From assembly GCF_900105905.1 (NCBI RefSeq), contig NZ_FNSV01000001.1, positions 62,001 through 126,000 on the forward strand: a DNA stretch of 64,000 nucleotides, given 5' to 3'. The position numbers and the translations under genes were made by a program. Within the stretch, counting starts at the first letter, position 1; each line of letters opens with the position of its first letter. Shown in pieces: positions 1-9,121 of the stretch. This DNA is from Rhodococcus koreensis. GTDB taxonomy: Bacteria; Actinomycetota; Actinomycetes; Mycobacteriales; Mycobacteriaceae. A model generated the notes under the pieces. The model saw only the letters and a list, made by a program, of their open reading frames with translations, was not told where the DNA came from and did not search any database.

Positions 1-1241
1 CCCGGGTCGACGCCTACTTCGACGGCGCCGCCCGGGACCTGTTCGGCTCCTACCTTCTCGCCGCCGCGCTCGCCGGTGGCGATCTTCGGCACGTGGTGGA
101 CTGGCTCCGCGAAACACAGTCCCAGATCCCGGTGAAGGTGCTCGCCCAGAACGGGTACGCCGATCTCGCGAACACCATGCAGAGCAAGCAGAGCGTCAAC
201 GCCAAACAGCGGGACGGCTTCTACGACATGGCGCGCCGGTTCCTCGCGCCTCTCGACGAGCCTCGCTACGAAGAAGCGATCCTGCCGAACACCCGGATCA
301 CGATCGGGACGGACAGTGATGGGCGAATCCTCGTCACCCCCGGCCGTGAAGTCCACGACCTGCCCGAACTCGATATCGACCAGGTCGTACGCAGCACCGA
401 CACCGTCTACGCCATGAGCAAGAAGGGAGCCGGATCCGCCTCCGCGCTCACCACAGCCTTGGTCGGCGCCATCGGCGACGCATTGCAGGAGTACGGCGCC
501 CAACAGAGCGACGGGCGGGTCCCGATCCCGGCGGTCATGGTTCTCGACGAAGCCGCGAACATCTGCAAGCTGCAGCAACTCCCCGAGTGGTACTCGCACT
601 TCGGATCCCGCGGATGCATCCTCATCACCATCCTGCAGTCACCGTCGCAGGCGAAGAAGGTGTGGGGTGAGACCAACTACGACGCCATGGTCGATGCCTG
701 CAACATGCTCTGGTACGGCGGCAACGTCAACGACAAAGGGTTTCTGGCCTCGCTGTCCGATGAGATCGGCGACCACTTCGTCGAGGTCGAGAACCGCAGC
801 CGGAGCGGCGGCATGTTGGGCAGTGGGCAAACAACGATCAGCACGTCGTTCCAACGGGAGAAGATTCTCACCGTCGACGACCTCAAGGCGCTGCCGCAAA
901 CTCGGGCCATCGTCACGATGGGCGGCAGCAAGCCGCTGCTGGTCCGCAAGAACTTCTGGGGCAACACACCGTTCGCCGCCGACATCAAGCGATCCCTCGC
1001 CGAGTGCAAGGCCAGCACCGATCGCATTGAGCAGAAGGCGCTCCCGCTCGGATTCTCCGATCGGGCCGCGTCGGAGGAACCCACCGGCCCGATTCCGCGC
1101 ATCACTGCCGCCGCCGACAAGGAACTGATCGAGCTACCCGTTCAGCAGAGCGGCGTCGCGCCGACCACGGGCGTCGCCGCAGCACCTGATGCCGTCGACG
1201 ACATCTTCGAGTCCGAATTCTTCGCGGAAGGAACGCACTGA
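1..1241 (+). CDS. TraG/VirD4-type conjugative coupling protein, 3' part
   Basis: Membrane ATPase that hands the relaxase-DNA complex to the conjugative type IV secretion channel. The frame is already open at base 3, so the gene enters from the left; the GTG at 93 is internal and the N-terminal membrane helices and Walker A lie outside the window. The visible part is the C-terminal half of the ATPase, with a Walker B-like VMVLDEAANI (about 148-157 residues after that GTG) followed by FGSRG and LQSPSQ, the arrangement seen in the TraM-recognition region of TraD/TraG. The C-terminal tail is acidic and probably disordered. It ends in a TGATG overlap with the next gene, so the two are co-translated. 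Family assignment is confident; the exact subfamily is not. Confidence 0.88.
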   Translation, partial: RVDAYFDGAARDLFGSYLLAAALAGGDLRHVVDWLRETQSQIPVKVLAQNGYADLANTMQSKQSVNAKQRDGFYDMARRFLAPLDEPRYEEAILPNTRITIGTDSDGRILVTPGREVHDLPELDIDQVVRSTDTVYAMSKKGAGSASALTTALVGAIGDALQEYGAQQSDGRVPIPAVMVLDEAANICKLQQLPEWYSHFGSRGCILITILQSPSQAKKVWGETNYDAMVDACNMLWYGGNVNDKGFLASLSDEIGDHFVEVENRSRSGGMLGSGQTTISTSFQREKILTVDDLKALPQTRAIVTMGGSKPLLVRKNFWGNTPFAADIKRSLAECKASTDRIEQKALPLGFSDRAASEEPTGPIPRITAAADKELIELPVQQSGVAPTTGVAAAPDAVDDIFESEFFAEGTH

Positions 1242-1819
1242 TGGTCAATCTCTCGGCAACCGAGGACGAGTGGCAGAGCGACGACGAGACCGGGTACGAG
1301 AACCCGTACGACTACGACCCGAACGCCGTGGACGAGAACGACCCTACCGTCGATGGGGACGATCCCAGCCTCAACTCCGACGAAGACACTGAGGAGATCA
1401 CAGAGGACGACGAGGACGGCGCGCTCGCCGAGATCGAGCCGATGTACGGCAGCGTCGTCGAGTGGGTGGAAGGGTGGTTCACCAAGGTCATCCGCCGAAG
1501 AATGGGGTCCGGGGGTGGAGAAGGTGGACTCGCCTGGGACGAGCGCTGGTGGCTGTACCCCGAAGTCGCAGGCCGGCTCACAGCCGCCTGGTACGCGTGG
1601 GAGGAAGCCCGAGCATCCGACAAACCCTCAGCAATGTCCCACTGGTGGATCCAGCACCTCGAGCCGCACCTGAGGGTCATCTTCGACGGCGAAACCGGTC
1701 CCATGTCCCACGCCAAAGCCGACGGCTCCTTCTCCGGCTGGCCGGCCCTGCCAACCCAATCGGTACCCCCGGAGTTGCTCGATGGCCTCCTCAACGATCC
1801 CGCGAAGGGAGATCTCTGA
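1241..1819 (+). CDS. DUF4913-like acidic protein
   Basis: A 192-aa protein coupled to the coupling-protein gene by the TGATG overlap. Residues 1-70 are extremely acidic (runs of D and E) and probably disordered. From about residue 70 the sequence becomes Trp-rich, with WDERWWLYPEVAGRL, a following AWEEAR and a later WWIQHLEPHL, the pattern of the actinobacterial DUF4913 family. Proteins of this type commonly sit beside coupling-protein genes on actinobacterial plasmids (from memory). The function is unknown; an adaptor role at the secretion channel is a guess from position only. Confidence 0.75.
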   Translation: MVNLSATEDEWQSDDETGYENPYDYDPNAVDENDPTVDGDDPSLNSDEDTEEITEDDEDGALAEIEPMYGSVVEWVEGWFTKVIRRRMGSGGGEGGLAWDERWWLYPEVAGRLTAAWYAWEEARASDKPSAMSHWWIQHLEPHLRVIFDGETGPMSHAKADGSFSGWPALPTQSVPPELLDGLLNDPAKGDL

Positions 1820-1829
1820 CTCCGTGCGC

Positions 1830-2570
1830 CTACTTGCGGTCGATCTTCTTCGTGACCGGGACACCGCCAATGTTCTCCAAATCACTCAGCCCAGGCGGAT
1901 GGGACAGAGACGCGTACACGGCTACTATCCGCGCCTGTGCGGCAACTGTCTCAACGTCCGACCTTGTTGTGTCTCGAAATATTTCATAATCCTCATGCGT
2001 TCTCCGTGTCGCTTCTAAACTCTCAGAAAAGTGCATTTGCACTTCAAAAATTATTCCCGAGGGAATGTGCTTGACACACAGATGAAGGCCTTTGTATCGA
2101 TTCCCATCGAAGAAGAAGTTCTTAATCTTGAATACCTTAAGAACCTCCGCATCTCGACTGGAATTAAGATTCCCTACGAGAGTTTCGGCCTTTTTCACGA
2201 AAACGTCGATGCTGTGAACCACGCAACTATAACGGACCGCATCGCCAAGCGAACAAGCCTGCTTGAGCACTATTTCGTCAAACGATAGTCCCTCATCTGA
2301 GATGCCCTCAACAGGCTTAGATACTTCTTCTTCGATAGCCCTGGCCATCGATATAGGACCTTTAACTCTGTATTCAAGTCGGTCAAGCCAGCAACCCTCG
2401 GGTAGCGACTGGAGCAGCAGAGCTGTGATTTCAGGCTCAGGCTCTTCACGGATTGCAGCGACATACGAACGGGTTACTCGCAAAATTTCGGGATGTACAT
2501 CCTCCGCCATTTCCACAGGCTCGTCGAGTATGCCCGGAATTCCCGACTCCGAGTATGAATAATCCGCCAA
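1830..2570 (-). CDS. RelA/SpoT-like nucleotidyltransferase-fold protein (possible small alarmone synthetase or toxin)
   Basis: A 246-aa protein that I read as a small RelA/SpoT-like synthetase domain. The pattern matches in order: RVKGPIS (R68, K70, S74), LGDAVRY (D110, R113), YKGLH (Y159-H163), FEVQMH (E176, Q178, H180) and HEDYEIFRD (H192, Y195, R199). It has no HD hydrolase, TGS or ACT domain, so it would be a stand-alone synthetase or a toxSAS-like toxin. It starts with TTG two bases after the stop of the 157-aa gene, which implies translational coupling. The DNA is visibly more A/T-rich than the transfer genes on either side, a sign of separate acquisition. It converges on the DUF4913 gene. 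The activity is inferred from motif order only. Confidence 0.6.
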   Translation of the reverse strand: MADYSYSESGIPGILDEPVEMAEDVHPEILRVTRSYVAAIREEPEPEITALLLQSLPEGCWLDRLEYRVKGPISMARAIEEEVSKPVEGISDEGLSFDEIVLKQACSLGDAVRYSCVVHSIDVFVKKAETLVGNLNSSRDAEVLKVFKIKNFFFDGNRYKGLHLCVKHIPSGIIFEVQMHFSESLEATRRTHEDYEIFRDTTRSDVETVAAQARIVAVYASLSHPPGLSDLENIGGVPVTKKIDRK

Positions 2571-2572
2571 TG

Positions 2573-3046
2573 TCAGATTTTCTTCTTCGTCCCAGCGATA
2601 CTGCTTGCCTTTTTCTTTACAATATTGATCATGAAGTGGCGGTGAGCAGCAGCTTTCGCGGGAACCCGGCGGAAACTCTCGGATTCAGTGACAAGAGCGG
2701 TCACGGCTTTGTTTCCTATAAAAACCTTGACGTGCTTACCACGGCGGTGGGGCTTGCGGACCGGACCGCCCATCTTCTTCGGAGCATTATTGCGCGTGAG
2801 TATATCGTAAGAAAAATCGGACATCTTGGGAACACGATCTTGGACTGCTTTCATGGCAGACTTCTTTATCGGCTTAAAAGACACCCTGTCACGCCGAAGG
2901 TAGTATTCCTTCTCCAAACCACGGTTGCGACGCCAAGTCCCGTCGTTGGCTACGAAGCTGTATACGGCCTTGCGATCTTCTTCGACCATGGCAAGGCCCG
3001 TCCGGGCGCCGCCCTCCGTTTGATACTCGAAGAACTTGTTCGCCAT
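2573..3046 (-). CDS. basic protein of unknown function, partner of the RelA/SpoT-like gene
   Basis: A 157-aa, strongly basic protein, rich in Lys and Arg with a KKK-rich C-terminus. I do not recognise a family. It starts with ATG after a GGAGG-like site (AAAGGAGGCGCGACC reading leftward). Its stop lies two bases from the TTG of the downstream RelA/SpoT-like gene, so the two form a two-gene operon. A small upstream partner of a nucleotidyltransferase could be an antitoxin, but nothing in the sequence proves it; a nucleic-acid-binding role is equally compatible. Codon use is A/T-richer than in the neighbouring tra genes. Confidence 0.6.
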   Translation of the reverse strand: MANKFFEYQTEGGARTGLAMVEEDRKAVYSFVANDGTWRRNRGLEKEYYLRRDRVSFKPIKKSAMKAVQDRVPKMSDFSYDILTRNNAPKKMGGPVRKPHRRGKHVKVFIGNKAVTALVTESESFRRVPAKAAAHRHFMINIVKKKASSIAGTKKKI

Positions 3047-3202
3047 GGTCGCGCCTCCTTTGCCTGGTCGATAGTTCGCTTCCCTGTCCTGGCGATGTTA
3101 CGTCTCGCGACAGTGCTCCACCATCGGAGCTGTCATCGAGCAGTGTCGTCATCGACCACCGCAAGAACGTGTCGTATCGCAGTTCTACACTGCCTGAGCG
3201 AC

Positions 3203-3304
3203 GAGAAAGAGGTCGCCACCCACTGCCATGGTCGACGGGGAGGACTCCCTAGCGCCCTGATCCGAGAAGTCCTCTCGGATCGGCGGGGTGGCGACCTCTT
3301 TCTC
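3203..3304. repeat. large nested inverted repeat in an intergenic gap
   Basis: A 19-bp perfect inverted repeat (GAGAAAGAGGTCGCCACCC at 3203-3221 and its complement at 3286-3304) encloses a second perfect 9-bp hairpin (GATCCGAGA at 3259-3267, complement at 3273-3281, 5-nt loop). It lies between the end of the 450-aa gene (3329) and the start of the 157-aa gene (3046), both leftward. There is no clear U-tract, so it may be a 5'-leader structure or a processing site rather than a simple terminator. Confidence 0.8.
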
Positions 3305-3328
3305 TGTTCGGCGCCGCTGCCGGCGGAT

Positions 3329-4681
3329 CTAGACCGCGTGCGCGGTGTCTCGGCCGCGTTCGCGTTCGAGTTCCGGTTCTTGCTCGAATGCGAGGTCGCT
3401 CTCTTCGTCGGGCCGTTGCTCGACGTTGAGGAGTTCCTTGATGGATCGGGGGTGGCTGGACATGGCTGCCTTCATCGCGGGGGCAATGCTGGCGGCCAGG
3501 TTCGCGAGTTCTTCGTTGAGCTGGGTCAGGTTGATCGGCGACAGATTGGCGGCGACGTCGTCGTCGCCGGCCACTGGTCCGGCTGCTTGGGCGAGTCCTC
3601 GTCCCACGGAGTCGAGCACGCTCTTGGTCCTGTCGACCTTCGATGGGCCGCCGCTGGCGGGTGCCCAATCAGCAGATTCTGCCGCTGCGGTTTCGGGCAC
3701 GGGACCGAGCTGCGCTTCGGAAATCTGGGCGAGCTGGTCGTAGGCGGGAAGCCCACGCGCGGCGACATATCCCAGTGCGACGGCAGATGCTGCGTCGAAG
3801 ACGCGGCGATCGTTGGTCGTCTCTCGCTCGATGCGCTCCTGGTCGGCGGCGGCGATGTCCTCTTTCGTTGTCTCGTTGGCGGCGTGGAAGAGGACCGCGT
3901 TTCGGCGTTCGTGCTCGCGCAGTGCGTGCAGGCGGGCGTCGTTGTCCTGGACGAGTTTGTTCAAGCGTTGGGCGTTGGCGGACTCCGGGCCTTCGAGGTG
4001 GCGTGCGGCGGCGGCGGCGGCCAGGACCTGGATTCGGGTCTGGTCGATCGGTGCACCGCGGTAGACGCCCAGCACCTCACGGATCGGTTTGGGGCGCGCG
4101 ATCTTTTGGCCTGTTCGATGGCGTTCCTCGACGTCGGTCAGGAACGCTGCGATGTCGTGCACACGCTGATTCGGCGGCGGTGCGATGCGCTGCTTCGACC
4201 GTTTCGTCTGGTTGTCGCGCGGTCTCGCTGCGATGGGGTCGAGGCGCACTCCGTCGTCGACCGCTCGCGTGGGAGTGCGGGTGGGTGCGGGTTCTTTGGT
4301 GAGCGCCGGCGAGTGCGCGTAGTCGTCTGACCGGTCAGGATCATCGGCGGCGACCTGTTCACTGTCTTCGCCTGTTGCCCAGGATGGGTCGAGGTCGAGT
4401 TGCTCTTGCGGTTCGAGTGAGCCCGCGTCGGTCGCCGCGGATTCGGTGGATCGGCCGGGGATCGGTTGGATGCCGGCCTCGCGGTCTTCGGGCTCCTGCT
4501 CGTGGTACTCCCACTCTCCTGAGGGAGTTCGTTGCGGTACGAGTAGGCGTCGCGGTGCGTCGAGGTCGAGTTCCTCCTCGTACCCGGTCACCTGTTCCTC
4601 GTCGTAGTTCCGTTCGGCCCAATCGGCTTCGTCGTCCATGCGTTGCTGGTACTCGTCGGTGGCTCGGTCGATGTCGGCCAT
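3329..4681 (-). CDS. acidic low-complexity protein encoded directly after traA
   Basis: A 450-aa protein, unrecognised by family. The N-terminal ~170 residues are acidic and proline-rich, probably disordered. The middle (about 175-330) is predicted helical with Arg/Glu/Ala repeats. The C-terminus is again acidic. It carries a RPKPIREVLG motif near residue 200 that resembles tail motifs in the Fic protein and the giant methyltransferase-helicase of this window. It starts with ATG after a strong GGAGGAG site, 57 bases after the traA stop and on the same strand, so it is very likely co-transcribed with the relaxase and may be a relaxosome or channel accessory. That role is inferred from position. 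Confidence 0.7.
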   Translation of the reverse strand: MADIDRATDEYQQRMDDEADWAERNYDEEQVTGYEEELDLDAPRRLLVPQRTPSGEWEYHEQEPEDREAGIQPIPGRSTESAATDAGSLEPQEQLDLDPSWATGEDSEQVAADDPDRSDDYAHSPALTKEPAPTRTPTRAVDDGVRLDPIAARPRDNQTKRSKQRIAPPPNQRVHDIAAFLTDVEERHRTGQKIARPKPIREVLGVYRGAPIDQTRIQVLAAAAAARHLEGPESANAQRLNKLVQDNDARLHALREHERRNAVLFHAANETTKEDIAAADQERIERETTNDRRVFDAASAVALGYVAARGLPAYDQLAQISEAQLGPVPETAAAESADWAPASGGPSKVDRTKSVLDSVGRGLAQAAGPVAGDDDVAANLSPINLTQLNEELANLAASIAPAMKAAMSSHPRSIKELLNVEQRPDEESDLAFEQEPELERERGRDTAHAV

Positions 4682-4738
4682 GTCTTCTCCTCCTCGTTTC
4701 CCCCCTCGCTGGTAGCGGCGAGGATGTTCAGTGCTCGC

Positions 4739-7700
4739 CTACAGCTCCGGGCCTCGATCGTGTTCCTCGTCGTAGGGCGGTTCCTCGTCGTAGGGCGGCG
4801 GTGGTTCCTGCTCGTAGATGGGCGGTGCATCTTGCTCGTAGATGGGCGGTGCATCTTGCTCGTAGATGGGCGGTTCCGGGTCGGGCTGCTGCTCGGTGAC
4901 CTGTGCGTCCCGGCGCCGCGATCCTGCTGCACGGCTTGCGGTCCGGCGACGTTGTTCTGCCTCGATGAGCTCGAGCCGTTTGCGGTCGGCGGTGAGCGAT
5001 TCCTCGAGTCGCGTGATTCGCGTCTGCAGCTGCCCGAGCACCCGCTCGTCCGTCTGCTCGGCCCGCTGGCGGCGTCCCTGGTTGGCGCGGTTCGCGGCCG
5101 CCGATGCTTCGATCGCACCCCATCGTCGCTCGGACGGCGCATCCGCTTCGGCGGCCTGCCGTGCGGCGCGGGCCTGTTCGATCTGTTCGGCGGTGGCGGC
5201 GGGATCGCGCTGGATCCGGTCATGGATCGCACGGGCGCGGCGCACCGCGAGGACCTTCTGCTCGTCGGCCTCGACCTCGGCGATGACCGCATTGACCGCG
5301 CCGGTGTTCGATTCGTTGGTCGCACGATCGAGTTCGTGCTTCGCCGATCCGAGCATCTGCCGTGTGTCGGAGATCCGCCGGCGCGCGGCCGCGGCGGCGG
5401 TGTTCAGATCGTCGGTGGCGTAGGACGAGTAGACACTGGCCGCCTGCTGTGGCGCGGTGATCTGCTCGATCTGCTTCTTGACCGCCTCGGTGCGGACCTC
5501 GTTCAACCATGCGAACGGGTCGGCCACGTCGTCGTCGCCGACATTCCGCAGAATCCGGGAGACCGCGACCTCACTGGCCGTGCTGTGGAACAGGGCTTGC
5601 TTGCGTGGATCGGTGCCGGGGTCGCCGAGTGCTGCGACCCATTTCGCGTCGCCGTCGATCGCCTTCTCGATGTAGGTGTCGACGTAGGCGTGCATCTGTT
5701 CCTGGTGCTGGCGGGCGTAGGCAGCGAGGATCATGTCCTCGCCGGCCGCGGCCTCGGAGAGGAACGGAACGCGGTATCGGGCAACCGCGTCGGTGCGGCG
5801 CCGCGGCAGCTGTCCGGGTGCGGTTGCCTTCTCGAGCGCGTCGGCCATGACCTTGCCGGGGGTGTTCTTCTCGTCGTCGAGCTTCCCCGTCTTGCCGACC
5901 GCCCGCATCACCTTGGCGGCGTCGGTGAGGAGCTGGCGGGTGTCCCAGCCGAATGTCTCTGACTGTGCGACGGTCTCGACGATCCTGTCCCAGCCGCCGA
6001 ATGTGTGGACCCAGGTGAACTGTTTGTCGGTGAGGATTTCGTCCAGCAGGGTGGCGGTGTGTTCCTCGTACAGGGCGCTGACGGCGGCGATGTAGCCGTC
6101 CTTGATGGCGTCGAAGGACTCGGCGTGGGCGCGGGCCTCTTCGATCATCTGGTGTGCGGTGCGCTGTGATCCGTCGCGGGCCAGGATCCCCCTGATGACC
6201 CCGAGCGATCCGGGATGCTCCTCGGGGAGGTGCTCGAAGTCCCAGTCGGGGAGCTCGTCTTCGACCGCGTAGGCGATGTTCTTGCTCTTGCCTCGTGTCA
6301 TCGCGACGTAGAAGCCCTGTCGGTCCATCCCGGCGGAGGTGAGGACGTGGCAGGACCCGACCGTCATTCCCTGCGACCGGTGGACCGTGGCGGCGTAGCC
6401 GAGTTGGACATTCTCGGCGATGTAGTCGCCAGCGACGACCACGCGGCCGCCGCTGGCGTGGTTCTCCAGGCGCAGGGAGCCGTCGGCGCCGATCTCGACG
6501 ATGGTCCACAGATCACCGTTGTTGACGCGTCCGGTGCGTTTGCCCCTGTCGTCCTTCACGACGTACTTGCTGTTGTTCTTGCGGGTGACCACGACGTCAC
6601 CGACCGCCCCTTCGAGCCCATCGGCGAGCACGATCCCGGGCCCGGTGACGGTGCCGTTGTCCCGGTAGTACGCGGTGGCTTTCAGGTTCAGCTCGCGCAC
6701 CAGGTCGTTGGTCGGGGCGACCATGAGGGTGACCTCGTCGTCTTCGACGTCGGCGACGTACGCGTCGAAGACCTTGTCGGCGAGCTCGTGGGTCATGGCC
6801 GACTCGATGCGCCTGTTCTCCTTGTACCACTCGATCGCGCGCTCGTCGCCGTCGCGGAGCCTCAGGCTCGCGGCGGCTTCGCCCTCGGTGCGGAATCGGT
6901 GGATCTTCGACAGGAACGGCGCAAAGGTGCGCTCGGCGAGATCACGCAGGACACCGCCGGACTCCACGGAGGCCAACTGCTGGTGATCGCCGAGCAGGCG
7001 CACCACGGCCCCGGTATCCGCGGCGATTCGAGTGAGGTCGGCAAGGTTTCGCGCCGATGCCATGCCGGCCTCGTCCACCAGAAGAAGGTCGCCGGCCTCG
7101 ATTCCGGTCGGGATTCCGTGCTTGTCGCGGGTCAGGATGTCCGCGATGGTGCGGCCCTCGACCTCGATCTCCGATCCGAGCACTTCCGCGGCGCGGGCGG
7201 ACGGGCCGAGTGCGATGACCTTGCCGTTGGTCTGTTCCCAGGCGCGGGCGACCACTTTGGCGGCGGTGGTCTTTCCGGCGCCGGCGGCGCCGACTGCCAC
7301 CGCGACAGTCTTCTTGGCGGTGAGGAAGTGCTCGATCATCGCGATCTGATCGGTTCCGAGATGGAACCCGTCGATCTTCGATTCCTTCGCGACTGCCTTC
7401 TCGATCTTCCGGATCTGGCGCCGGATGACACGATCGGCGACGGTCAGCTCGCTGTCGGCGTCGGCGTTGCTGCGCATGAATGACTCAGCGGCGAGGACCG
7501 ACTCGGAGGTGTAGCGCATGGTGGTGCGGTCCACGGTGTGCAGCCGAACCAGGCCGCCCTCGATCGTCTCGGACAGCTTGTCCGGGGCGACGTAGATCTC
7601 GGTGAACACGGGGATGCAATGGTTCTTCACGAGGGTGTCGACGGCCGCGCGGACGTAGACGTCGAGGTCGAGGTTGTCGGCGAAGCTGAACGCTCTCGCT

Positions 7701-9097
7701 TGCCGCTGCACCTCGGCGGTGAGGCTGTAGACGGTCCAGGTTCCGACCTTGCGGGACAGGTCTTCTTCGACGCCTCGGATCAGTTCCGGGAGATCGGCGG
7801 GGCCGAACGGTGGCCGGTTGTCGTGGCCGGTTTGCGCCTCGTCCACCAGCTGCCGGGGTGAGGTGTCGACGATGATTGCGCGTGCTCGCTCGTCCCACTC
7901 GGCCCGCAGTTCGGCCATCGAGCGGGGCGGGTTCTTCGCGTTGCGGGTGTCCAGCGTTGCCTGCTGTGCCTGCGCGAATTGGACCTTCTTCGGCGGGTTC
8001 TTGCCGTGCCGTGCGGTGTACTCGCGGGCCAGTTCCGCCTGCCGGTCCACGATGGCCTGGCGGCGCGAGAACTCTTCGATCAGCGCGAGGGGGATGCCTT
8101 CGACCTCGTAGACCGGCTGCTTATCGGCGGGGGTGTCGGCGCGCGGCGCGAAGCTCACGCCGAGGTTGCGGGCCACCAGATCCGCGACTCGGGTGTTGTA
8201 CCGCTCGGACGCCGAGACGGCCGCGCGGTAGAACATGCGGCCGTCGATGGTGGTCCACTTGCCCTCCGCGTAGACCCGGTTCAGGACCGCGCAGTGGGTG
8301 TGCAGATTCGGGTCGCCGACGCGGTTGTCCCAGTGGTCGAATCGGGCGATGAGCAGACCCTCGGCCTTGACCATCCGTGTTCCGCCGGCGCCGCGCCGGG
8401 TGTAGGTCAGTTCGTCCTCGACGTATCCCAGGGTCTCGTCTACGGCCTGGCGGTGCGCCGCCTCGATGATCTCTTTGACGCGCGGATCACCCAGCCCCCA
8501 CAGCAACGAAACCGACTTCATCGGAGTGAAGACGAGGTCGTAGCCTGCGACCGGCTGCCGCATCTTCCGGTAGCTGTCAGCGATGAACTCTGTGACCTGT
8601 GCGTCGCTGAGCAGAGCGGCCTTGCCGCCCTTCGTCTTCGCCAGATAGCGGACGGCGACATCCCGCTTGATGCCATCCTTCGCCGCGGATTCGGGGAACT
8701 TTCCCGTTGCTCGCTTGTAGTCGTTGCAGCGGTCCACGACCTCGTGGACGTACTCCTGGGAGGCGGTGAACCAGCTGAACGGCCGCCCGAGCGCCGTTGC
8801 GGCGGACCAGTCGTAGCGTTCCTGCTGCGAGGCCGTGACCGGCGGCATCGTGGCGAAAGCGTTCGGAGTTCGGGCCGCGCCGAACGACGAGCGCATCGCG
8901 CTTTCGGTGACTTCGTCGCCGACTGCGACTCCGGCTCGCGCCGTTGCCTTCCCGTACCAACGCCCGGGCGGGGTGCCCTTGGCGTTGTAGTAATCGATGA
9001 CATCGCCCTTCTTCGACTCGGTCGCGTCGCCGGCCGCCACGTGGTTCGTCAGATACGTGTATCCATCCCCAGCTGAGAGCTTGTGGATGGTCATCAT
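4739..9097 (-). CDS. traA: TraA, MobF-family conjugative relaxase-helicase
   Basis: Nicks the transferred strand at oriT, stays attached to its 5' end and unwinds the DNA. About 1452 aa. The TrwC-type relaxase domain is N-terminal: a Tyr-containing GDGYTYL close to the start, and the metal-binding triad RFDHW...NLHTHCAVLN (His about 255, 266 and 268). A RecD-like helicase follows: Walker A VGAAGAGKTT near residue 600, Walker B LLLVDEAGMAS near 675, and late helicase motifs QLGYAATVHRSQGMT. The C-terminus is coiled-coil then a PPxY-repeat tail. I chose one of the tandem ATGs at 9097/9094 because relaxases of this type begin MMTIHKL-like; an in-frame GTG at 9121 is possible. The gene is transcribed away from the 9122-9341 gap. 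Confidence 0.93.
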   Translation of the reverse strand: MMTIHKLSAGDGYTYLTNHVAAGDATESKKGDVIDYYNAKGTPPGRWYGKATARAGVAVGDEVTESAMRSSFGAARTPNAFATMPPVTASQQERYDWSAATALGRPFSWFTASQEYVHEVVDRCNDYKRATGKFPESAAKDGIKRDVAVRYLAKTKGGKAALLSDAQVTEFIADSYRKMRQPVAGYDLVFTPMKSVSLLWGLGDPRVKEIIEAAHRQAVDETLGYVEDELTYTRRGAGGTRMVKAEGLLIARFDHWDNRVGDPNLHTHCAVLNRVYAEGKWTTIDGRMFYRAAVSASERYNTRVADLVARNLGVSFAPRADTPADKQPVYEVEGIPLALIEEFSRRQAIVDRQAELAREYTARHGKNPPKKVQFAQAQQATLDTRNAKNPPRSMAELRAEWDERARAIIVDTSPRQLVDEAQTGHDNRPPFGPADLPELIRGVEEDLSRKVGTWTVYSLTAEVQRQARAFSFADNLDLDVYVRAAVDTLVKNHCIPVFTEIYVAPDKLSETIEGGLVRLHTVDRTTMRYTSESVLAAESFMRSNADADSELTVADRVIRRQIRKIEKAVAKESKIDGFHLGTDQIAMIEHFLTAKKTVAVAVGAAGAGKTTAAKVVARAWEQTNGKVIALGPSARAAEVLGSEIEVEGRTIADILTRDKHGIPTGIEAGDLLLVDEAGMASARNLADLTRIAADTGAVVRLLGDHQQLASVESGGVLRDLAERTFAPFLSKIHRFRTEGEAAASLRLRDGDERAIEWYKENRRIESAMTHELADKVFDAYVADVEDDEVTLMVAPTNDLVRELNLKATAYYRDNGTVTGPGIVLADGLEGAVGDVVVTRKNNSKYVVKDDRGKRTGRVNNGDLWTIVEIGADGSLRLENHASGGRVVVAGDYIAENVQLGYAATVHRSQGMTVGSCHVLTSAGMDRQGFYVAMTRGKSKNIAYAVEDELPDWDFEHLPEEHPGSLGVIRGILARDGSQRTAHQMIEEARAHAESFDAIKDGYIAAVSALYEEHTATLLDEILTDKQFTWVHTFGGWDRIVETVAQSETFGWDTRQLLTDAAKVMRAVGKTGKLDDEKNTPGKVMADALEKATAPGQLPRRRTDAVARYRVPFLSEAAAGEDMILAAYARQHQEQMHAYVDTYIEKAIDGDAKWVAALGDPGTDPRKQALFHSTASEVAVSRILRNVGDDDVADPFAWLNEVRTEAVKKQIEQITAPQQAASVYSSYATDDLNTAAAAARRRISDTRQMLGSAKHELDRATNESNTGAVNAVIAEVEADEQKVLAVRRARAIHDRIQRDPAATAEQIEQARAARQAAEADAPSERRWGAIEASAAANRANQGRRQRAEQTDERVLGQLQTRITRLEESLTADRKRLELIEAEQRRRTASRAAGSRRRDAQVTEQQPDPEPPIYEQDAPPIYEQDAPPIYEQEPPPPYDEEPPYDEEHDRGPEL
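4763..4877 (-). repeat. tandem repeats encoding the PPxY tail of TraA
   Basis: Two adjacent 18-bp copies (4763-4798), then two identical 24-bp units (4811-4834, 4835-4858) and a partial third unit (from 4859). They encode repeated PPIYEQDA and PPYDEE segments in the last ~40 residues of TraA. The copy number of such perfect tandem units is likely to vary between related plasmids. Confidence 0.85.
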
Positions 9098-9107
9098 GGC
9101 GACCATT

Positions 9108-9121
9108 GTGCCAGGTGGCAC
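9108..9121. promoter_or_regulatory. inverted repeat over the traA start region
   Basis: GTGCCAGGTGGCAC, two 5-bp arms (GTGCC/GGCAC) around AGGT, lies just upstream of the chosen traA ATG and covers the alternative GTG start at 9121. It may be an operator or may shape the leader. No good Shine-Dalgarno sequence precedes the ATG. Confidence 0.35.

Noticed and set aside
2453..4330. A 625-codon rightward open frame opposite the 450-aa and 157-aa genes
   Set aside because: It is antisense to leftward genes with clear ribosome sites and codon bias; its sequence is Gly/Arg/Val/Cys-rich low complexity typical of high-GC shadow frames.
6215..9076. Long rightward frames opposite traA
   Set aside because: The opposite strand encodes unmistakable relaxase and helicase motifs; the frames are mirror effects of high G/C third positions.
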